64,000 nucleotides of DNA from Ralstonia sp. RRA (GCF_037023145.1 NZ_CP146091.1:434001-498000), one strand, 5' to 3'; counted from the first letter of the stretch, positions 17,580 to 26,778 are shown. The notes: generated by a model from the sequence alone, not told the origin. A program made the numbers and translations.

Positions 17580-18845
17580 TTACCGGAAGCGCTGCAGGCT
17601 GTAGGGGCTGGCGTCGATGAACGGCGGGCGTCCGGCCACCAGATCAGCGATCAGCCGGGCCGTGCCGGGCGCGCCGGTCATGCCCAGGTGGCCATGGCCA
17701 AAGGCGAAGAACACGTTGCGGTAACGCTCCGAGCGATCAATCACGGGCAGGCTGTCCGGCAGGGATGGCCGATGGCCCATCCAGGCGCTGTCCTCGGCAA
17801 ACGTGAGGCCGGGGAAGAGCTGCTGGCCCTGCCGTTGCAGGACGCCGGCGCGCCGGTAGTCGGGCGGGGCATCCAGCCCGCCGATTTCCACCGTGCCCGC
17901 AATCCGCAGGCCGCCTTCCATGGGCGTGGCGATGAATTTGCGTTCGCAATCCATGACCGGTCGCGAGGGTTGTACGGTGGGTGCAGACAGCGTAGCGTGA
18001 TAGCCGCGCTCGGTATCCAGCGGGACGCGGATGCCCGTGAGCCTGGCGCCCAGCCGCATCGACCAGGCCCCCGCGCAGAGGATGAGGGTGGAGACGGGCA
18101 GCGTGCCGCAATCCGTGTACAGCCGCGTGGGGCCATGCTCGCCAAACTCGAAATCCAGCACCTTGCGCCGCAGGACTGTGCCGCCCGCCACCACAAAGTT
18201 GGCCGCCAGTGTTTTGACCAGCCGTTCCGGATTGCACGTGAAGCCGTTGTCGGGCAGCAGCAGGCCCGATTGAATGTCGGGCGCGAGCGTGGGTTCCAGT
18301 TCGCGCGTCTCGCCCGCGCTCAGCGCTTGCGAGCGCACGCCGGTCGTGTCGCGAATCGACTGCGCCAGCCGGTCGCCCGACGAGCGCGCCAGTGTGCGCC
18401 ACACATACAGATGGCCGGACTGGCGAATCAGCCCGTCGTATTGCGTGGCGTCGAGCAGGCTGCGATAGCCAGGAAAGGTCGCGCCAAAGAGGTTCGCCAG
18501 CGACGGCGCTGTCGCGCGGGCCTGCACCTCGTTGCCTGCGCGTACCCATTGCAATAGCCAGGGCAGTGCGCGTGGCAGGTAGGGCCAGCGTACGGTCAGT
18601 GGCCCCATCGGATCGGCCAGCCATTTCGGTACCTGCTTCAGCATGCCCGGCAGCGCCATCGGCACGACCGAGGCCACGCTCAGGCAACCCGCGTTGCCAA
18701 ACGAGCAGCCTTCGCCAACACCGGCCTGATCCAGCAGAGTGACCTGATAGCCGTCACGCTGTAGTTGCAATGCGCATGCGGTGCCGACAATGCCGGCGCC
18801 CACCACGGTGATGTGTGGGTGATCGCCGGCACCGGTTTGGATCAC
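17580..18845 (-). CDS. D-amino acid dehydrogenase-like FAD oxidoreductase (DadA family)
   Basis: This 421-residue DAO-fold flavoprotein has the dinucleotide-binding motif VVGAGIVGTACALQLQRDG (about 14-32), SFGNAGCLS, and a C-terminal FAD segment FAFGHGHLGMTGAPGTARLIADL. Overall order and length fit DadA, which oxidises D-amino acids to keto acids and feeds electrons into the respiratory chain. The substrate cannot be read from sequence; related enzymes use other amines or hydroxyproline isomers. The gene starts three bases after ubiH ends, so pepP-ubiH-dadA appear to be one operon. Confidence 0.88.
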   Translation of the reverse strand: MIQTGAGDHPHITVVGAGIVGTACALQLQRDGYQVTLLDQAGVGEGCSFGNAGCLSVASVVPMALPGMLKQVPKWLADPMGPLTVRWPYLPRALPWLLQWVRAGNEVQARATAPSLANLFGATFPGYRSLLDATQYDGLIRQSGHLYVWRTLARSSGDRLAQSIRDTTGVRSQALSAGETRELEPTLAPDIQSGLLLPDNGFTCNPERLVKTLAANFVVAGGTVLRRKVLDFEFGEHGPTRLYTDCGTLPVSTLILCAGAWSMRLGARLTGIRVPLDTERGYHATLSAPTVQPSRPVMDCERKFIATPMEGGLRIAGTVEIGGLDAPPDYRRAGVLQRQGQQLFPGLTFAEDSAWMGHRPSLPDSLPVIDRSERYRNVFFAFGHGHLGMTGAPGTARLIADLVAGRPPFIDASPYSLQRFR

Positions 18846-18848
18846 GCG

Positions 18849-20087
18849 TTAGCCTCGCTGCCCAAACATCATCTGCCGCGCTAGCCCGTGCTTGAGCGGC
18901 GGCAGGCATTCCAGCAGCGTGAGTGCCGCGCCGCGCAGGTGGCCAAACGGCCGGCCTGGCACCGCGAACGCGCGCGGCAGCAGGTCGGTCAGGCCGATGG
19001 TGATGGCGCGGTCGAAGGAGCGTTCACGGGCAAAGCGGGCGAGGGCGGCAGGTGTCGCACCGTCGCGCAGCGTGCGTGCCATTTCGAACGCATCGCGCAG
19101 GCCCAGGTTGAAGCCTTGGCCGGCGACGGGGTGAATGGTCTGCGCGGCGTTGCCGATGGCAGCGACACGGCGGTCGACGGGGATGCGCTGTGCATGCAGC
19201 CCGAGCGCGAAGGTATGGCGCGGGCCGACCTGTGTGAAGTGGCCCATGCGGTCGCCAAAGGCGGTGCTCAATTCCGTGAGGAAGGCGTCTTCCGGCAAAC
19301 CGGCGCGGCGGCGTGCCTCGTCAGGCGAGCAGCACCAGACCAGCGCGTAGCCAGGCCCTTGCGTGTCGTCCTGCGGTAGCAGCGCGAGCGGGCCTTCGTT
19401 GGTGAAGCGCTCCCACGCCCAGCCTTCCAGCGGCGCCGAGCAGCGGACATGCGCGACGATGGCGGTCTGGCCGTAGTCGCGGCGGCGTGCATGCGAGAGC
19501 CCGCCCGCCTGCCTGCGCGCATCGTCGAACAGGCCGCCTTCGGCTTGCACGACGACTTCGGTTTCGATGGCGAGTGGATGGCGTCCCTCATGTGGCCCCC
19601 CCTGCAATGCCCGCACCCGTGCCGGCGCGACGGTGCCATCGGCGCGCGGCAGTTGCTCGACGCGCTCGACCGGCGTGTGGTCGTAGCGCGTGAGGCGGTT
19701 CGGGTAGCGCTGCATCTGCGTGGCCAGTGCGGCGTTGAGCGCGGCGCTCAGGTCGCCGTATTGCACGACGTGGCCGAGCGCGGGGACGTCGTAGTCTTCG
19801 CGGCGGATATGCGCCTGCCCAAAGTGGCCGCGCTGCGAGACATGAATATGCGTGATGGGCGTGGCGCGCGCGGGCCAGCCGCCAATCTCCTGCAGCAGCA
19901 CGCGTGAGCCGTGCGACAGCGCCAACGCGCGCGGGTCGCGTGCGGCGGCTTCAGCATCGCGCGCGTCGAACAGGGCGATGCGCCAGTCGGTATCGCGCAG
20001 CAGCCAGTTGGCCAGCGCCAGTCCCACCGGCCCGGCGCCGACGATGGCGACGTCAAAGTCCGGCGCTGTACCCGTTGTGTCGGTCAT
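18849..20087 (-). CDS. ubiH: Ubiquinone biosynthesis 6-hydroxylase-type monooxygenase UbiH
   Basis: This FAD aromatic hydroxylase adds a ring hydroxyl in ubiquinone synthesis. It has 412 residues with the GxGxxG fold DFDVAIVGAGPVGLALANWLL at about 10-30. The GNAAQTIHPVAGQGFNLGLRD motif, with GNAAQ rather than GDAAH, is characteristic of UbiH/VisB. The true start is ATG 20087 overlapping the pepP stop (ATGA). The frame remains open upstream inside pepP but that part is Arg-rich shadow. The pepP-ubiH pairing is classical. UbiF or UbiI functions cannot be excluded in a genome with few hydroxylases. Confidence 0.92.
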   Translation of the reverse strand: MTDTTGTAPDFDVAIVGAGPVGLALANWLLRDTDWRIALFDARDAEAAARDPRALALSHGSRVLLQEIGGWPARATPITHIHVSQRGHFGQAHIRREDYDVPALGHVVQYGDLSAALNAALATQMQRYPNRLTRYDHTPVERVEQLPRADGTVAPARVRALQGGPHEGRHPLAIETEVVVQAEGGLFDDARRQAGGLSHARRRDYGQTAIVAHVRCSAPLEGWAWERFTNEGPLALLPQDDTQGPGYALVWCCSPDEARRRAGLPEDAFLTELSTAFGDRMGHFTQVGPRHTFALGLHAQRIPVDRRVAAIGNAAQTIHPVAGQGFNLGLRDAFEMARTLRDGATPAALARFARERSFDRAITIGLTDLLPRAFAVPGRPFGHLRGAALTLLECLPPLKHGLARQMMFGQRG

Positions 20088-21463
20088 TGCTGGCCTCGCA
20101 TGACCGCTTCGATGTCGGCAACGGCCACCGGCACATCGCGCGTGATGATTTCGCAACCGTTGGGTGTGACGATGGCATCGTCTTCGATGCGGATGCCGAT
20201 GTGCCAGTACTGCTCGGGCACGCCTGCTGCGGGACGCACGTAGATGCCGGGCTCGACGGTCAGCACCATGCCGGCTTCCAGCGGGCGCCACGGGCGCTCT
20301 CCACCGGCCGGCGCGGCGGCGCCCGGTGTGCGGTATTCGCCCACGTCGTGCACATCCATGCCGAGCCAGTGGCCGGTGCGGTGCATGTAGAACTGGCGGT
20401 ACTGGCCGCCGGCGAGTACATCGTCGAGCGTGCCGACCTGGTTGGCGTCGAGCAGGCCCGTATCGAGCATGCCCTGCGCCAGCACGCGCGTGGCGGCGTC
20501 ATGCGGCACGTTGTACGGCACGCCTGGGCGTGTCTCGGCAATGGCAGCTTCCTGCGCGGCCACCACGAGTTCATACAGTTCGCGCTGCGGGCCGGTAAAG
20601 CGGCCGTTGACGGGGAAGGTGCGGGTGATGTCCGACGCGTAACCGTCCAGCTCGCAGCCGGCGTCGATCAGGCAGAGATCGCCGTCGCGCAGTTCGGCGT
20701 TGCCGGCGCGGTAGTGCAGCACGCACGCGTTCGGGCCGGTGGCGACGATGGAGTTGTAGGCGACGCTCTGCGCGCCATGGCGGCGGAATTCGTATAGCAG
20801 TTCGGCTTCGAGGTGGTACTCGCGCAGCCCGGCGCGGGAGGCCTGCATGGCGCGCACGTGTGCGCCGGCCGAGATGCGCCCAGCGCGACGCATGATGTCG
20901 AGTTCGCCCGCATCCTTGAACAGGCGCAGTTCATCGAGGATGGCGCGCACGTCGAGTGCCTGATGCGGCGACGACACGCCCGCGCGGCCTTGCATGCGCA
21001 CCGCGTCGAGCCAGCGGCGCATACGGCGGTCGAACGTGCCGCTCTCGGCCAGCGGGTAGGCCACGGCCGCCGCGTTGGCGAGCAGCCCAGGCAAGGTCGC
21101 GTCGATGTCTTCGACAGAGTGCGCTTCCTCCAGGCCGAAGGCTTCGCGGGCGGCTTCGGGGCCGAAGCGGAAGCCGTCCCAGATCTCGCGTTCTTCATGC
21201 TTCGGGCGGCAGAACAGCACGCTGCGCGCGGGTTCGCCGCCGGCCGGCACGACGATGGCGAGCACCGCTTCGGGCTCGGTAAAGCCGGTCAGGTAGTAGA
21301 AATAGCTGTCGTGCCGGTAGGGGTAATCGCTGTCGCGGTTGCGCATGGCTTCCGGCGCGGTCGGCACGATGGCCACACCGCCACCCGCCGCGCGCAGCCA
21401 CTGCGCGACGCGCTCGCGGCGCTGGCGATAGGTCTGGAGGAAAGCGAGTTCGGTGGCAGACAT
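20084..21463 (-). CDS. pepP: Xaa-Pro aminopeptidase (PepP)
   Basis: This Mn-dependent M24B peptidase removes N-terminal residues preceding proline. It has 459 residues: an AMP_N domain (about 5-140, RNRDSDYPYRHDSYFYYLTGF) and a pita-bread catalytic domain. The metal ligands are visible in order: two Asp in LIDAGCELDGYASDITRTF, His in HRTGHWLGMDVHDVG, Glu in LTVEPGIYV and Glu in GIRIEDDAIV. The ATG at 21463 is chosen over an upstream one. It is the first gene of pepP-ubiH-dadA and is divergent from the c-di-GMP gene. Confidence 0.96.
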   Translation of the reverse strand: MSATELAFLQTYRQRRERVAQWLRAAGGGVAIVPTAPEAMRNRDSDYPYRHDSYFYYLTGFTEPEAVLAIVVPAGGEPARSVLFCRPKHEEREIWDGFRFGPEAAREAFGLEEAHSVEDIDATLPGLLANAAAVAYPLAESGTFDRRMRRWLDAVRMQGRAGVSSPHQALDVRAILDELRLFKDAGELDIMRRAGRISAGAHVRAMQASRAGLREYHLEAELLYEFRRHGAQSVAYNSIVATGPNACVLHYRAGNAELRDGDLCLIDAGCELDGYASDITRTFPVNGRFTGPQRELYELVVAAQEAAIAETRPGVPYNVPHDAATRVLAQGMLDTGLLDANQVGTLDDVLAGGQYRQFYMHRTGHWLGMDVHDVGEYRTPGAAAPAGGERPWRPLEAGMVLTVEPGIYVRPAAGVPEQYWHIGIRIEDDAIVTPNGCEIITRDVPVAVADIEAVMRGQQ

Positions 21464-21650
21464 GGCGTGATTTCCAGCGGCAAACAAGGATCGATGAATT
21501 GTAACGCCGCCCCCTTCGCGAGCATCCGTGGCGGATCAATTGCAAAGAAAATTGTGACGTGCGAGGACCTCCTCTAAAGTCTGGGGCGAATGCGGTCGAT
21601 GAACCGCGGTGGGGTCTGGCCGCATTGCACCGGTCTGCCCAGGAGAACCG

Positions 21651-23717
21651 ATGCTTGCCAGTAGCTATAACCCCCTTCTTGTCCTTCTTTCCCTTTTCGT
21701 GGCCATCCTGGCGTCGTATACCGCGCTGGACATGGCCGGTCGGGTTGTTACCGCGCAGGGCCGTGCCGCGTTCTGGTGGCTGGTCGGTGGTGCATCGGCC
21801 ATGGGGCTGGGCATCTGGTCGATGCACTTTGTCGGCATGTTGGCCTTCAGCCTGCCGATTCCACTCGGCTATGACGTATCAATCACTCTCGGCTCGCTCG
21901 CCATTGCCATTGCTTCGTCGGCATTTGCGCTGTGGCTGGTGAGCCGGCGCGAACTGCCGTGGCCGCGGCTGGTGGGTGGCGCGTTGTTGATGGGATCGGG
22001 CGTGGCCGGGATGCACTACGCGGGCATGGCTGCGCTGCGCATGACACCGGGCATCCAGTACGACCCCGCCATCTTCGCGCTGTCGGTGGGGGTGGCGGTG
22101 CTGGCTTCGGGCGTGGCACTGTGGATTGCCTTCCGCCTGCGGCGTCAGTCGCAGCGTGTGCGTGCGCTGCGCGCCGGATCGGCCGTGGTGATGGGCGTGG
22201 CGATTGTCGGCATGCACTACACGGGCATGGCGGCGGCCGCGTTTCCGTTCGGCAGCGTGTGCGGCGCGGCGTATACCGGCGCGAGCGCGGAATGGCTGGC
22301 GCTGGTCATCATCATCGTCACGCTGGCGGTGCTGGCGATTGCGCTGATCATCTCCGTACTCGACTTGCGCATGGAGGCGCGCACCGCCGTGCTGGCGCAT
22401 TCCCTTGCCGAAGCCAATCAGGAGCTGGCCTACCTGGCGCTGCACGACAACCTGACCAAGCTGTCCAATCGCCTGCTGCTGGAAGATCGCCTGAACCAGG
22501 CGATTCGCACAGCAGACCGCGAGAAGCGCCACTTCGCGCTGATGTTCATGGACCTGGACGGCTTCAAGGCCATCAATGACGTCTACGGCCACCATGTGGG
22601 CGACCTGCTGCTGATTGACGTGGCCCAGCGCATCGTCGCGCGTGTGCGCCAGCAGGACACCGTGGCACGTGTCGGTGGCGACGAATTCGTCGTGCTCGCT
22701 TACGTGGATGATCCGCAAGACGCCGGTACGCTGGCCGATGCGCTGCTAGAGGTGGTGCGCGAGCCGTTCATCGCGGGCGGGCACGAGTTGCGCGTGTCGA
22801 CCAGCATCGGCATCTCCATGTACCCCGGCGATGGCGGCAACCAGCACGATCTGCTTACCAATGCCGACGCGGCCATGTACCACGCCAAGGGTCTGGGCCG
22901 GAACGCGTACTGCTTCTTCGAGCCGTCGATGAATGCCAACGTGCACAAGCAACTGCAGCTTGTGCAGGACCTGCGCCTGGCGATCGAGCGGAATGAACTC
23001 GTGCTGCACTACCAGCCAAAATTCCATGCGCCCAATGGGCCGATCCTGGGCGTCGAGGCGCTGGTGCGCTGGCAGCATCCGGTGCGCGGGCTGGTCTCGG
23101 CGGATGAATTCATCCCGCTGGCTGAGAAGACCGGCCTGATCGTGCCGCTCGGTGCCTGGGTGCTGAACGAAGCCTGCCGCCAGATGGCGCAGTGGCACAG
23201 CGAAGGGCACACCACGTGGAGCGTCGCCGTGAATCTCTCCGCGCTGCAGTTTGCCCACGCGGCGCTCATCGATACGGTACGTGACGTGCTGGCGCGCCAC
23301 GCGCTCGACCCGCATTGCCTGATGCTGGAGATTACCGAGTCGACCGCCATGCGCGATGCCGATGCCAGCCTGCAGATCCTGCAGCAGCTCGATGCCATGG
23401 GCGTGCGCATCTCCATCGACGATTTCGGTACTGGGTATTCGAGCTTGCTGTACCTCAAGCGCTTGCCGGCCAGCGAGCTGAAGATCGACCGCGGCTTTGT
23501 GCGCGACCTGGCGCACGACACCGAGGACGCGGCCATCGTGTCGGCGATCGTGGCGCTGGGCCAGACGCTGAACCTGCGCATCGTTGCCGAGGGTGTGGAG
23601 ACGGCTGAGCAGCAGGCGTTCCTCACGCGGCTCGGGTGCGATTCTTTGCAGGGCTATCTGCTGGGCCGCCCGATGGCGGCAGAATCGCTGAGCGCCACGA
23701 CGTTGCCGTCGCCTTAA
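21651..23717 (+). CDS. MHYT-GGDEF-EAL cyclic-di-GMP signalling protein
   Basis: This inner-membrane c-di-GMP enzyme has 688 residues. The seven-helix MHYT sensor (1-240) has its three repeats at MHFVGM 58-63, MHYAGM 121-126 and MHYTGM 188-193, thought to bind copper and sense a gas or redox signal. The GGDEF domain (about 265-430) has intact GGDEF at 343-347 and an inhibitory I-site RxxD at 334-337. The EAL domain (about 440-680) has EAL at 470-472, DDFGTGYSS and ELKIDRGFV. Both active sites look competent, so net activity cannot be told. The ATG follows AGGAGA. It is monocistronic and converges on murU without a gap. Confidence 0.96.
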   Translation: MLASSYNPLLVLLSLFVAILASYTALDMAGRVVTAQGRAAFWWLVGGASAMGLGIWSMHFVGMLAFSLPIPLGYDVSITLGSLAIAIASSAFALWLVSRRELPWPRLVGGALLMGSGVAGMHYAGMAALRMTPGIQYDPAIFALSVGVAVLASGVALWIAFRLRRQSQRVRALRAGSAVVMGVAIVGMHYTGMAAAAFPFGSVCGAAYTGASAEWLALVIIIVTLAVLAIALIISVLDLRMEARTAVLAHSLAEANQELAYLALHDNLTKLSNRLLLEDRLNQAIRTADREKRHFALMFMDLDGFKAINDVYGHHVGDLLLIDVAQRIVARVRQQDTVARVGGDEFVVLAYVDDPQDAGTLADALLEVVREPFIAGGHELRVSTSIGISMYPGDGGNQHDLLTNADAAMYHAKGLGRNAYCFFEPSMNANVHKQLQLVQDLRLAIERNELVLHYQPKFHAPNGPILGVEALVRWQHPVRGLVSADEFIPLAEKTGLIVPLGAWVLNEACRQMAQWHSEGHTTWSVAVNLSALQFAHAALIDTVRDVLARHALDPHCLMLEITESTAMRDADASLQILQQLDAMGVRISIDDFGTGYSSLLYLKRLPASELKIDRGFVRDLAHDTEDAAIVSAIVALGQTLNLRIVAEGVETAEQQAFLTRLGCDSLQGYLLGRPMAAESLSATTLPSP

Positions 23718-24425
23718 TCAGGCCGGCTGCGACCCCAGTTCGGCGTCCAGCGCGGCCAGTTGGGCGGGGGTGCCGACGTTTTCCCAGCGGCCATCGAAGC
23801 GCTCGCCGGTGGCGCGGCCTTCTGCGATGGCCTGGTGGTACAGCGGCGTCATCGCCAGGCGCGTGCCCGGCGCGATGCCGGCAAACAGGCGGGTGTCGTA
23901 CAGGCCGATGTTGCCGAACGTGAGCCGTTGCCCGCCATCGGCGCGGAGTGCGCCGTCATCAGTCAGGGCAAAGTCGCCCCGCAGATGGTAGGGCGGGTTG
24001 GGCACCATCACGAGGTGCATGCCCGGCACGGGCTGCACAGCCATGGCGGGCGCGCGCTCGCGCAGTGCGGTGTAGTCGTAATCGCAAAACACATCGCCGC
24101 TGATGGCGATGAATACGCTGTGGCCATCACCGGCATGCAGCAGCGGCATGGCCTGGGCGACCCCGCCGGCTGTCTCCAGCGCAACGCCCTCCGGCGAGTA
24201 GGCAAGGCGCACGCCCCAGGTGCTGCCGTTGCCGAGCGCGGCTTCAATCTGCGCGCCCAGCCAGGCGTGGTTGATGACGATGTCGCGCACACCGGCCGCG
24301 GCCAAGCGTTCGATCTGCCAGACGATGAGCGGTTTGCCGCCCACGCTGAGCAGGGGTTTGGGCGTGTGGTCGGTCAGCGGCCGCATGCGGTCACCGCGGC
24401 CTGCCGCAAAAATCATGGCCCGCAT
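23718..24425 (-). CDS. murU: N-acetylmuramate alpha-1-phosphate uridylyltransferase (MurU)
   Basis: It converts MurNAc-1-phosphate to UDP-MurNAc, bypassing MurA/MurB in the fosfomycin-insensitive recycling route known from Pseudomonas. It has 235 residues. The nucleotidyltransferase signature AMIFAAGRGDRMRPLTDHTPKPLL is at 3-26, with ISGDVFCDYDY providing the metal Asp. Other small sugar-1-phosphate nucleotidyltransferases share this fold; assignment to MurU rests on length and on amgK only 1.1 kb upstream on the same strand. In Pseudomonas amgK-murU are adjacent; here azlC-azlD lies between them. Confidence 0.88.
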   Translation of the reverse strand: MRAMIFAAGRGDRMRPLTDHTPKPLLSVGGKPLIVWQIERLAAAGVRDIVINHAWLGAQIEAALGNGSTWGVRLAYSPEGVALETAGGVAQAMPLLHAGDGHSVFIAISGDVFCDYDYTALRERAPAMAVQPVPGMHLVMVPNPPYHLRGDFALTDDGALRADGGQRLTFGNIGLYDTRLFAGIAPGTRLAMTPLYHQAIAEGRATGERFDGRWENVGTPAQLAALDAELGSQPA

Positions 24426-24445
24426 TGTGGAGTGCAGCGTGGAGC

Positions 24446-24772
24446 TCAAGCCATCACCTTCATGAGAATCAGCAGCACAGCCATGCCGCCAACGATGGTC
24501 CACATCGCGCTCTTGGTGACACGCGCAATGACAATGGCGACGATGCCGGCGATCAGGCGCGGGTTGTCGGCTGATACGGCCAGCGCGCCGTCGCGCATCA
24601 GCAGATCGGGCGCGATCAACGCGGTCAGCATGGCCGCCGGCACGTAGGGCAGGGCGCTGCGGAACCACGTCGGCAGGTTCATGCGCCCTTCCAGCGCGAT
24701 GAACGACAGGCGGATCAGGTAGGTGGCCGCGCCAGAAATCAGCAGCACGCCGAAGAGGATGAGCGCTTTCAT
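24446..24772 (-). CDS. azlD: AzlD family branched-chain amino acid exporter subunit
   Basis: This small 108-residue membrane protein has about four hydrophobic helices (MKALILFGVLLISGAATYLIRLSF; SALPYVPAAMLTALIAPDLL; LIAGIVAIVIARVTKSAMWTIVGGMAVLLIL). It matches AzlD, the partner of AzlC in LIV-E type export. The ATG at 24772 overlaps the azlC stop (ATGA), indicating stoichiometric expression. The substrate (branched-chain amino acids or analogues) is inferred from family. Confidence 0.9.
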   Translation of the reverse strand: MKALILFGVLLISGAATYLIRLSFIALEGRMNLPTWFRSALPYVPAAMLTALIAPDLLMRDGALAVSADNPRLIAGIVAIVIARVTKSAMWTIVGGMAVLLILMKVMA

Positions 24773-25506
24773 ACCGCTGCCTCTGTCTTCGGCCGGTTCA
24801 GCAACCGCTCCACAATCGCACCGATGGCGATACCCACGCACGCCGCACTCATCAACCCCAGCTTATGCGGCCAGCCCGTCCAAGCGACGGCCAGTGCCGC
24901 GCCAGTGAGCGCTGCGGCCAGTTGCGCACGCGTGCGCAGCGACGGCACCACGATGGCGATGAACGTGAGCGGCAGGAAGAAATCGAGCGGCCAGGTGGTC
25001 GGCACCTGCGCGCCGAGCAGCACACCAACGATGGTCGACGTTTGCCAACTCGTCCACAGCGCCACACCGGCGCCGAGGAAGTACCAGTGGCGGTAGGCCG
25101 TCTCTTCCGCCCCCGAGTTTGCGTTGGAACGTGCGTTGACGACACGGCGGTTCATGGCGGCGAACGCCTCGTCCGTCAGCAGATAGGCGATCAGCCATTT
25201 CCAGCGGCGCGGCAGGTGCGCCAGCGCCGGGGCAATGCTGGCCGAATACAGTGCGTGGCGCAGGTTCACCATCGACACCGTCGCCGCAATGACCAGCGCG
25301 GGCGCGCCGCCGGCCCACAGCTGCACCAGGATCATCTGCGATGCGCCACCGAACACGATGGCGCTCATCGCCACGGCCAGCCACGCGGGCATGCCGGCCG
25401 ACGTGGCCAGCACGCCGTAGATCAGGCCGAACGGCACCACGCCCAGCAGCATCGGGGCGAGTGCGAGAACGCCGGCGCGGAATTCAGCAGCGCGTGGGGA
25501 GGCCAT
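24769..25506 (-). CDS. azlC: AzlC family branched-chain amino acid permease
   Basis: This 245-residue polytopic protein is the large subunit of AzlCD. Family landmarks are FRAGVLALAPMLLGVVPFGLIYG near the N terminus, GGASQMILVQLWAGGAP and the MVNLRHALYSASIAPAL helix. It lies 11 bases downstream of amgK on the same strand and overlaps azlD, so amgK-azlC-azlD-murU may form one transcript. The metabolic link between amino acid export and cell-wall recycling is not obvious. Confidence 0.92.
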   Translation of the reverse strand: MASPRAAEFRAGVLALAPMLLGVVPFGLIYGVLATSAGMPAWLAVAMSAIVFGGASQMILVQLWAGGAPALVIAATVSMVNLRHALYSASIAPALAHLPRRWKWLIAYLLTDEAFAAMNRRVVNARSNANSGAEETAYRHWYFLGAGVALWTSWQTSTIVGVLLGAQVPTTWPLDFFLPLTFIAIVVPSLRTRAQLAAALTGAALAVAWTGWPHKLGLMSAACVGIAIGAIVERLLNRPKTEAAV

Positions 25507-25517
25507 TGGATTGGATA

Positions 25518-26603
25518 TCAGAACGTGTAACCGATCTGCTGGGCGCGATCTTCAAGCTGATCGAGCAGGCGGGCGAGCGGCGCCAGCGCGTTGTAGCGGC
25601 TGCAGACGCGGCGCAGATAGGCGATAAAGCGCGGCGTGTCTTCCACGTAGCCGGTCTTGCCGTCGCGGTAGCGCAGGCGCGCGAAGATGCCGGCCACCTT
25701 CAGGTGACGCTGCGCGCCCATCCATTCGAGCGCGCGGTAGAACTCGCCGAAGTCTTCATCCACCGGTAGGCCGGCTTTGCGGGCGGCTTCCCAGTAGCGC
25801 ACGGCCCAGTCGAGCTCCTCTTCTTCTTCCCACGACAGGAAGGCGTCGCGCAGCAGCGAGGCGGCGTCGTACGTGATCGGACCGTAGACTGCGTCCTGGA
25901 AGTCCAGCACACCCGGCTGCGATGGGTCGGCCGCGTTGATCATCAGGTTGCGCGGCATGTAATCACGATGCACGTACACCTTCGGCTGAGCCAGGGCGCT
26001 GTCGACCAGCAGCTTGAAGACCTTGTCGAGCGATTCGCGCTGGGTGGCGTCGAGCGGGCGCTGCAGGTGGCGATCGATGTACCAGTCGGGGAACAGCGAC
26101 AGCTCGCGGCGCAGCAGCGCTTCGTCGTACGGCGGCAGCTCGCCTTCGCGCGAGGCCAGTTGCCAGCGCACCAGCGTGTGGATGGCCGGACGGAACAGCG
26201 TGTTGGCGTAGGCGAGGTCGAAATCGCGCTCGCGCAGCGACTGCAGGTAGGTTTGCGGGCCCAGATCGGTCAGCAGCAGGAAGCCCTGCGCGAGGTCCTG
26301 TTCCAGCACCTGCGGCGCGCGCACGCCGGCGCCGTTCAGCAGGCCGGCCACATGGACGAAGGGGCGGCAGTCCTCCTGCGGCGGCGGGGCATCCATCAGG
26401 ATGAGGGTGCTGGGCTGGCCACCGGATTGGTCGCCAGCGGCGCCGTCTACGCGGAAGTAACGACGGAAGCTGGCATCGGCCGAGGCGGGGCGCAGCGTAT
26501 CGATGTGCAGCCCGTGGGCGGCGGGCAAAGTGCTGAGCCAGTCGCGCAGTTGATCGAGACGCGCGTCGGTTGCGCCGGTGGCGGCGCCAGGGGTCGAAGC
26601 CAT
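25518..26603 (-). CDS. amgK: N-acetylmuramate/N-acetylglucosamine anomeric kinase (AmgK)
   Basis: This aminoglycoside-phosphotransferase-fold kinase phosphorylates MurNAc or GlcNAc at C1, the step before MurU. It has 361 residues. Visible motifs are SADASFRRYFRV (N-lobe), the catalytic loop VHRDYMPRNLMI and the metal-binding LDFQDAVYGPITYDAASLLRDAF. The length and the PRFIAYLRRV end fit AmgK. The start is MASTPGAATG at 26603. It diverges from lptD over 175 bases, an arrangement also seen in pseudomonads, where amgK-murU neighbours lptD and surA. Confidence 0.92.
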   Translation of the reverse strand: MASTPGAATGATDARLDQLRDWLSTLPAAHGLHIDTLRPASADASFRRYFRVDGAAGDQSGGQPSTLILMDAPPPQEDCRPFVHVAGLLNGAGVRAPQVLEQDLAQGFLLLTDLGPQTYLQSLRERDFDLAYANTLFRPAIHTLVRWQLASREGELPPYDEALLRRELSLFPDWYIDRHLQRPLDATQRESLDKVFKLLVDSALAQPKVYVHRDYMPRNLMINAADPSQPGVLDFQDAVYGPITYDAASLLRDAFLSWEEEEELDWAVRYWEAARKAGLPVDEDFGEFYRALEWMGAQRHLKVAGIFARLRYRDGKTGYVEDTPRFIAYLRRVCSRYNALAPLARLLDQLEDRAQQIGYTF

Positions 26604-26642
26604 GCTGAGGGAACGCTGGAATGAGGCAGGAAAGAAGCCCCG

Positions 26643-26649
26643 TATAATA
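26643..26649. promoter_or_regulatory. Symmetrical -10 element between amgK and lptD
   Basis: TATAAT reads on the plus strand at 26643-26648 and TATTAT on the minus strand across 26649-26644, in the divergent gap. No good -35 is visible for either direction. It could serve as a shared, bidirectional -10. Confidence 0.45.
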
Positions 26650-26778
26650 CCCGACCGAGTTTCGCCGCGAGCGAGCGCCCGCCCCATCTGGCCGGCCTGG
26701 CGCGGCAAAACACCGACCGATGATGTGCCTGCGTGCCCGGTGCCCATTTGCCCGGCGCGAGCCCAGTTTCCGACTTGC

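Noticed and set aside
20088..20291. N-terminal extension of UbiH inside pepP
   Set aside because: The extension is Arg/His-rich shadow of pepP; the ATG at 20087 overlaps the pepP stop and gives the normal FAD motif position.
26578..26778. Longer LptD start 67 codons upstream
   Set aside because: It would overlap the amgK 5' end and remove the divergent promoter space, and it would bury the signal peptide deep inside the protein.
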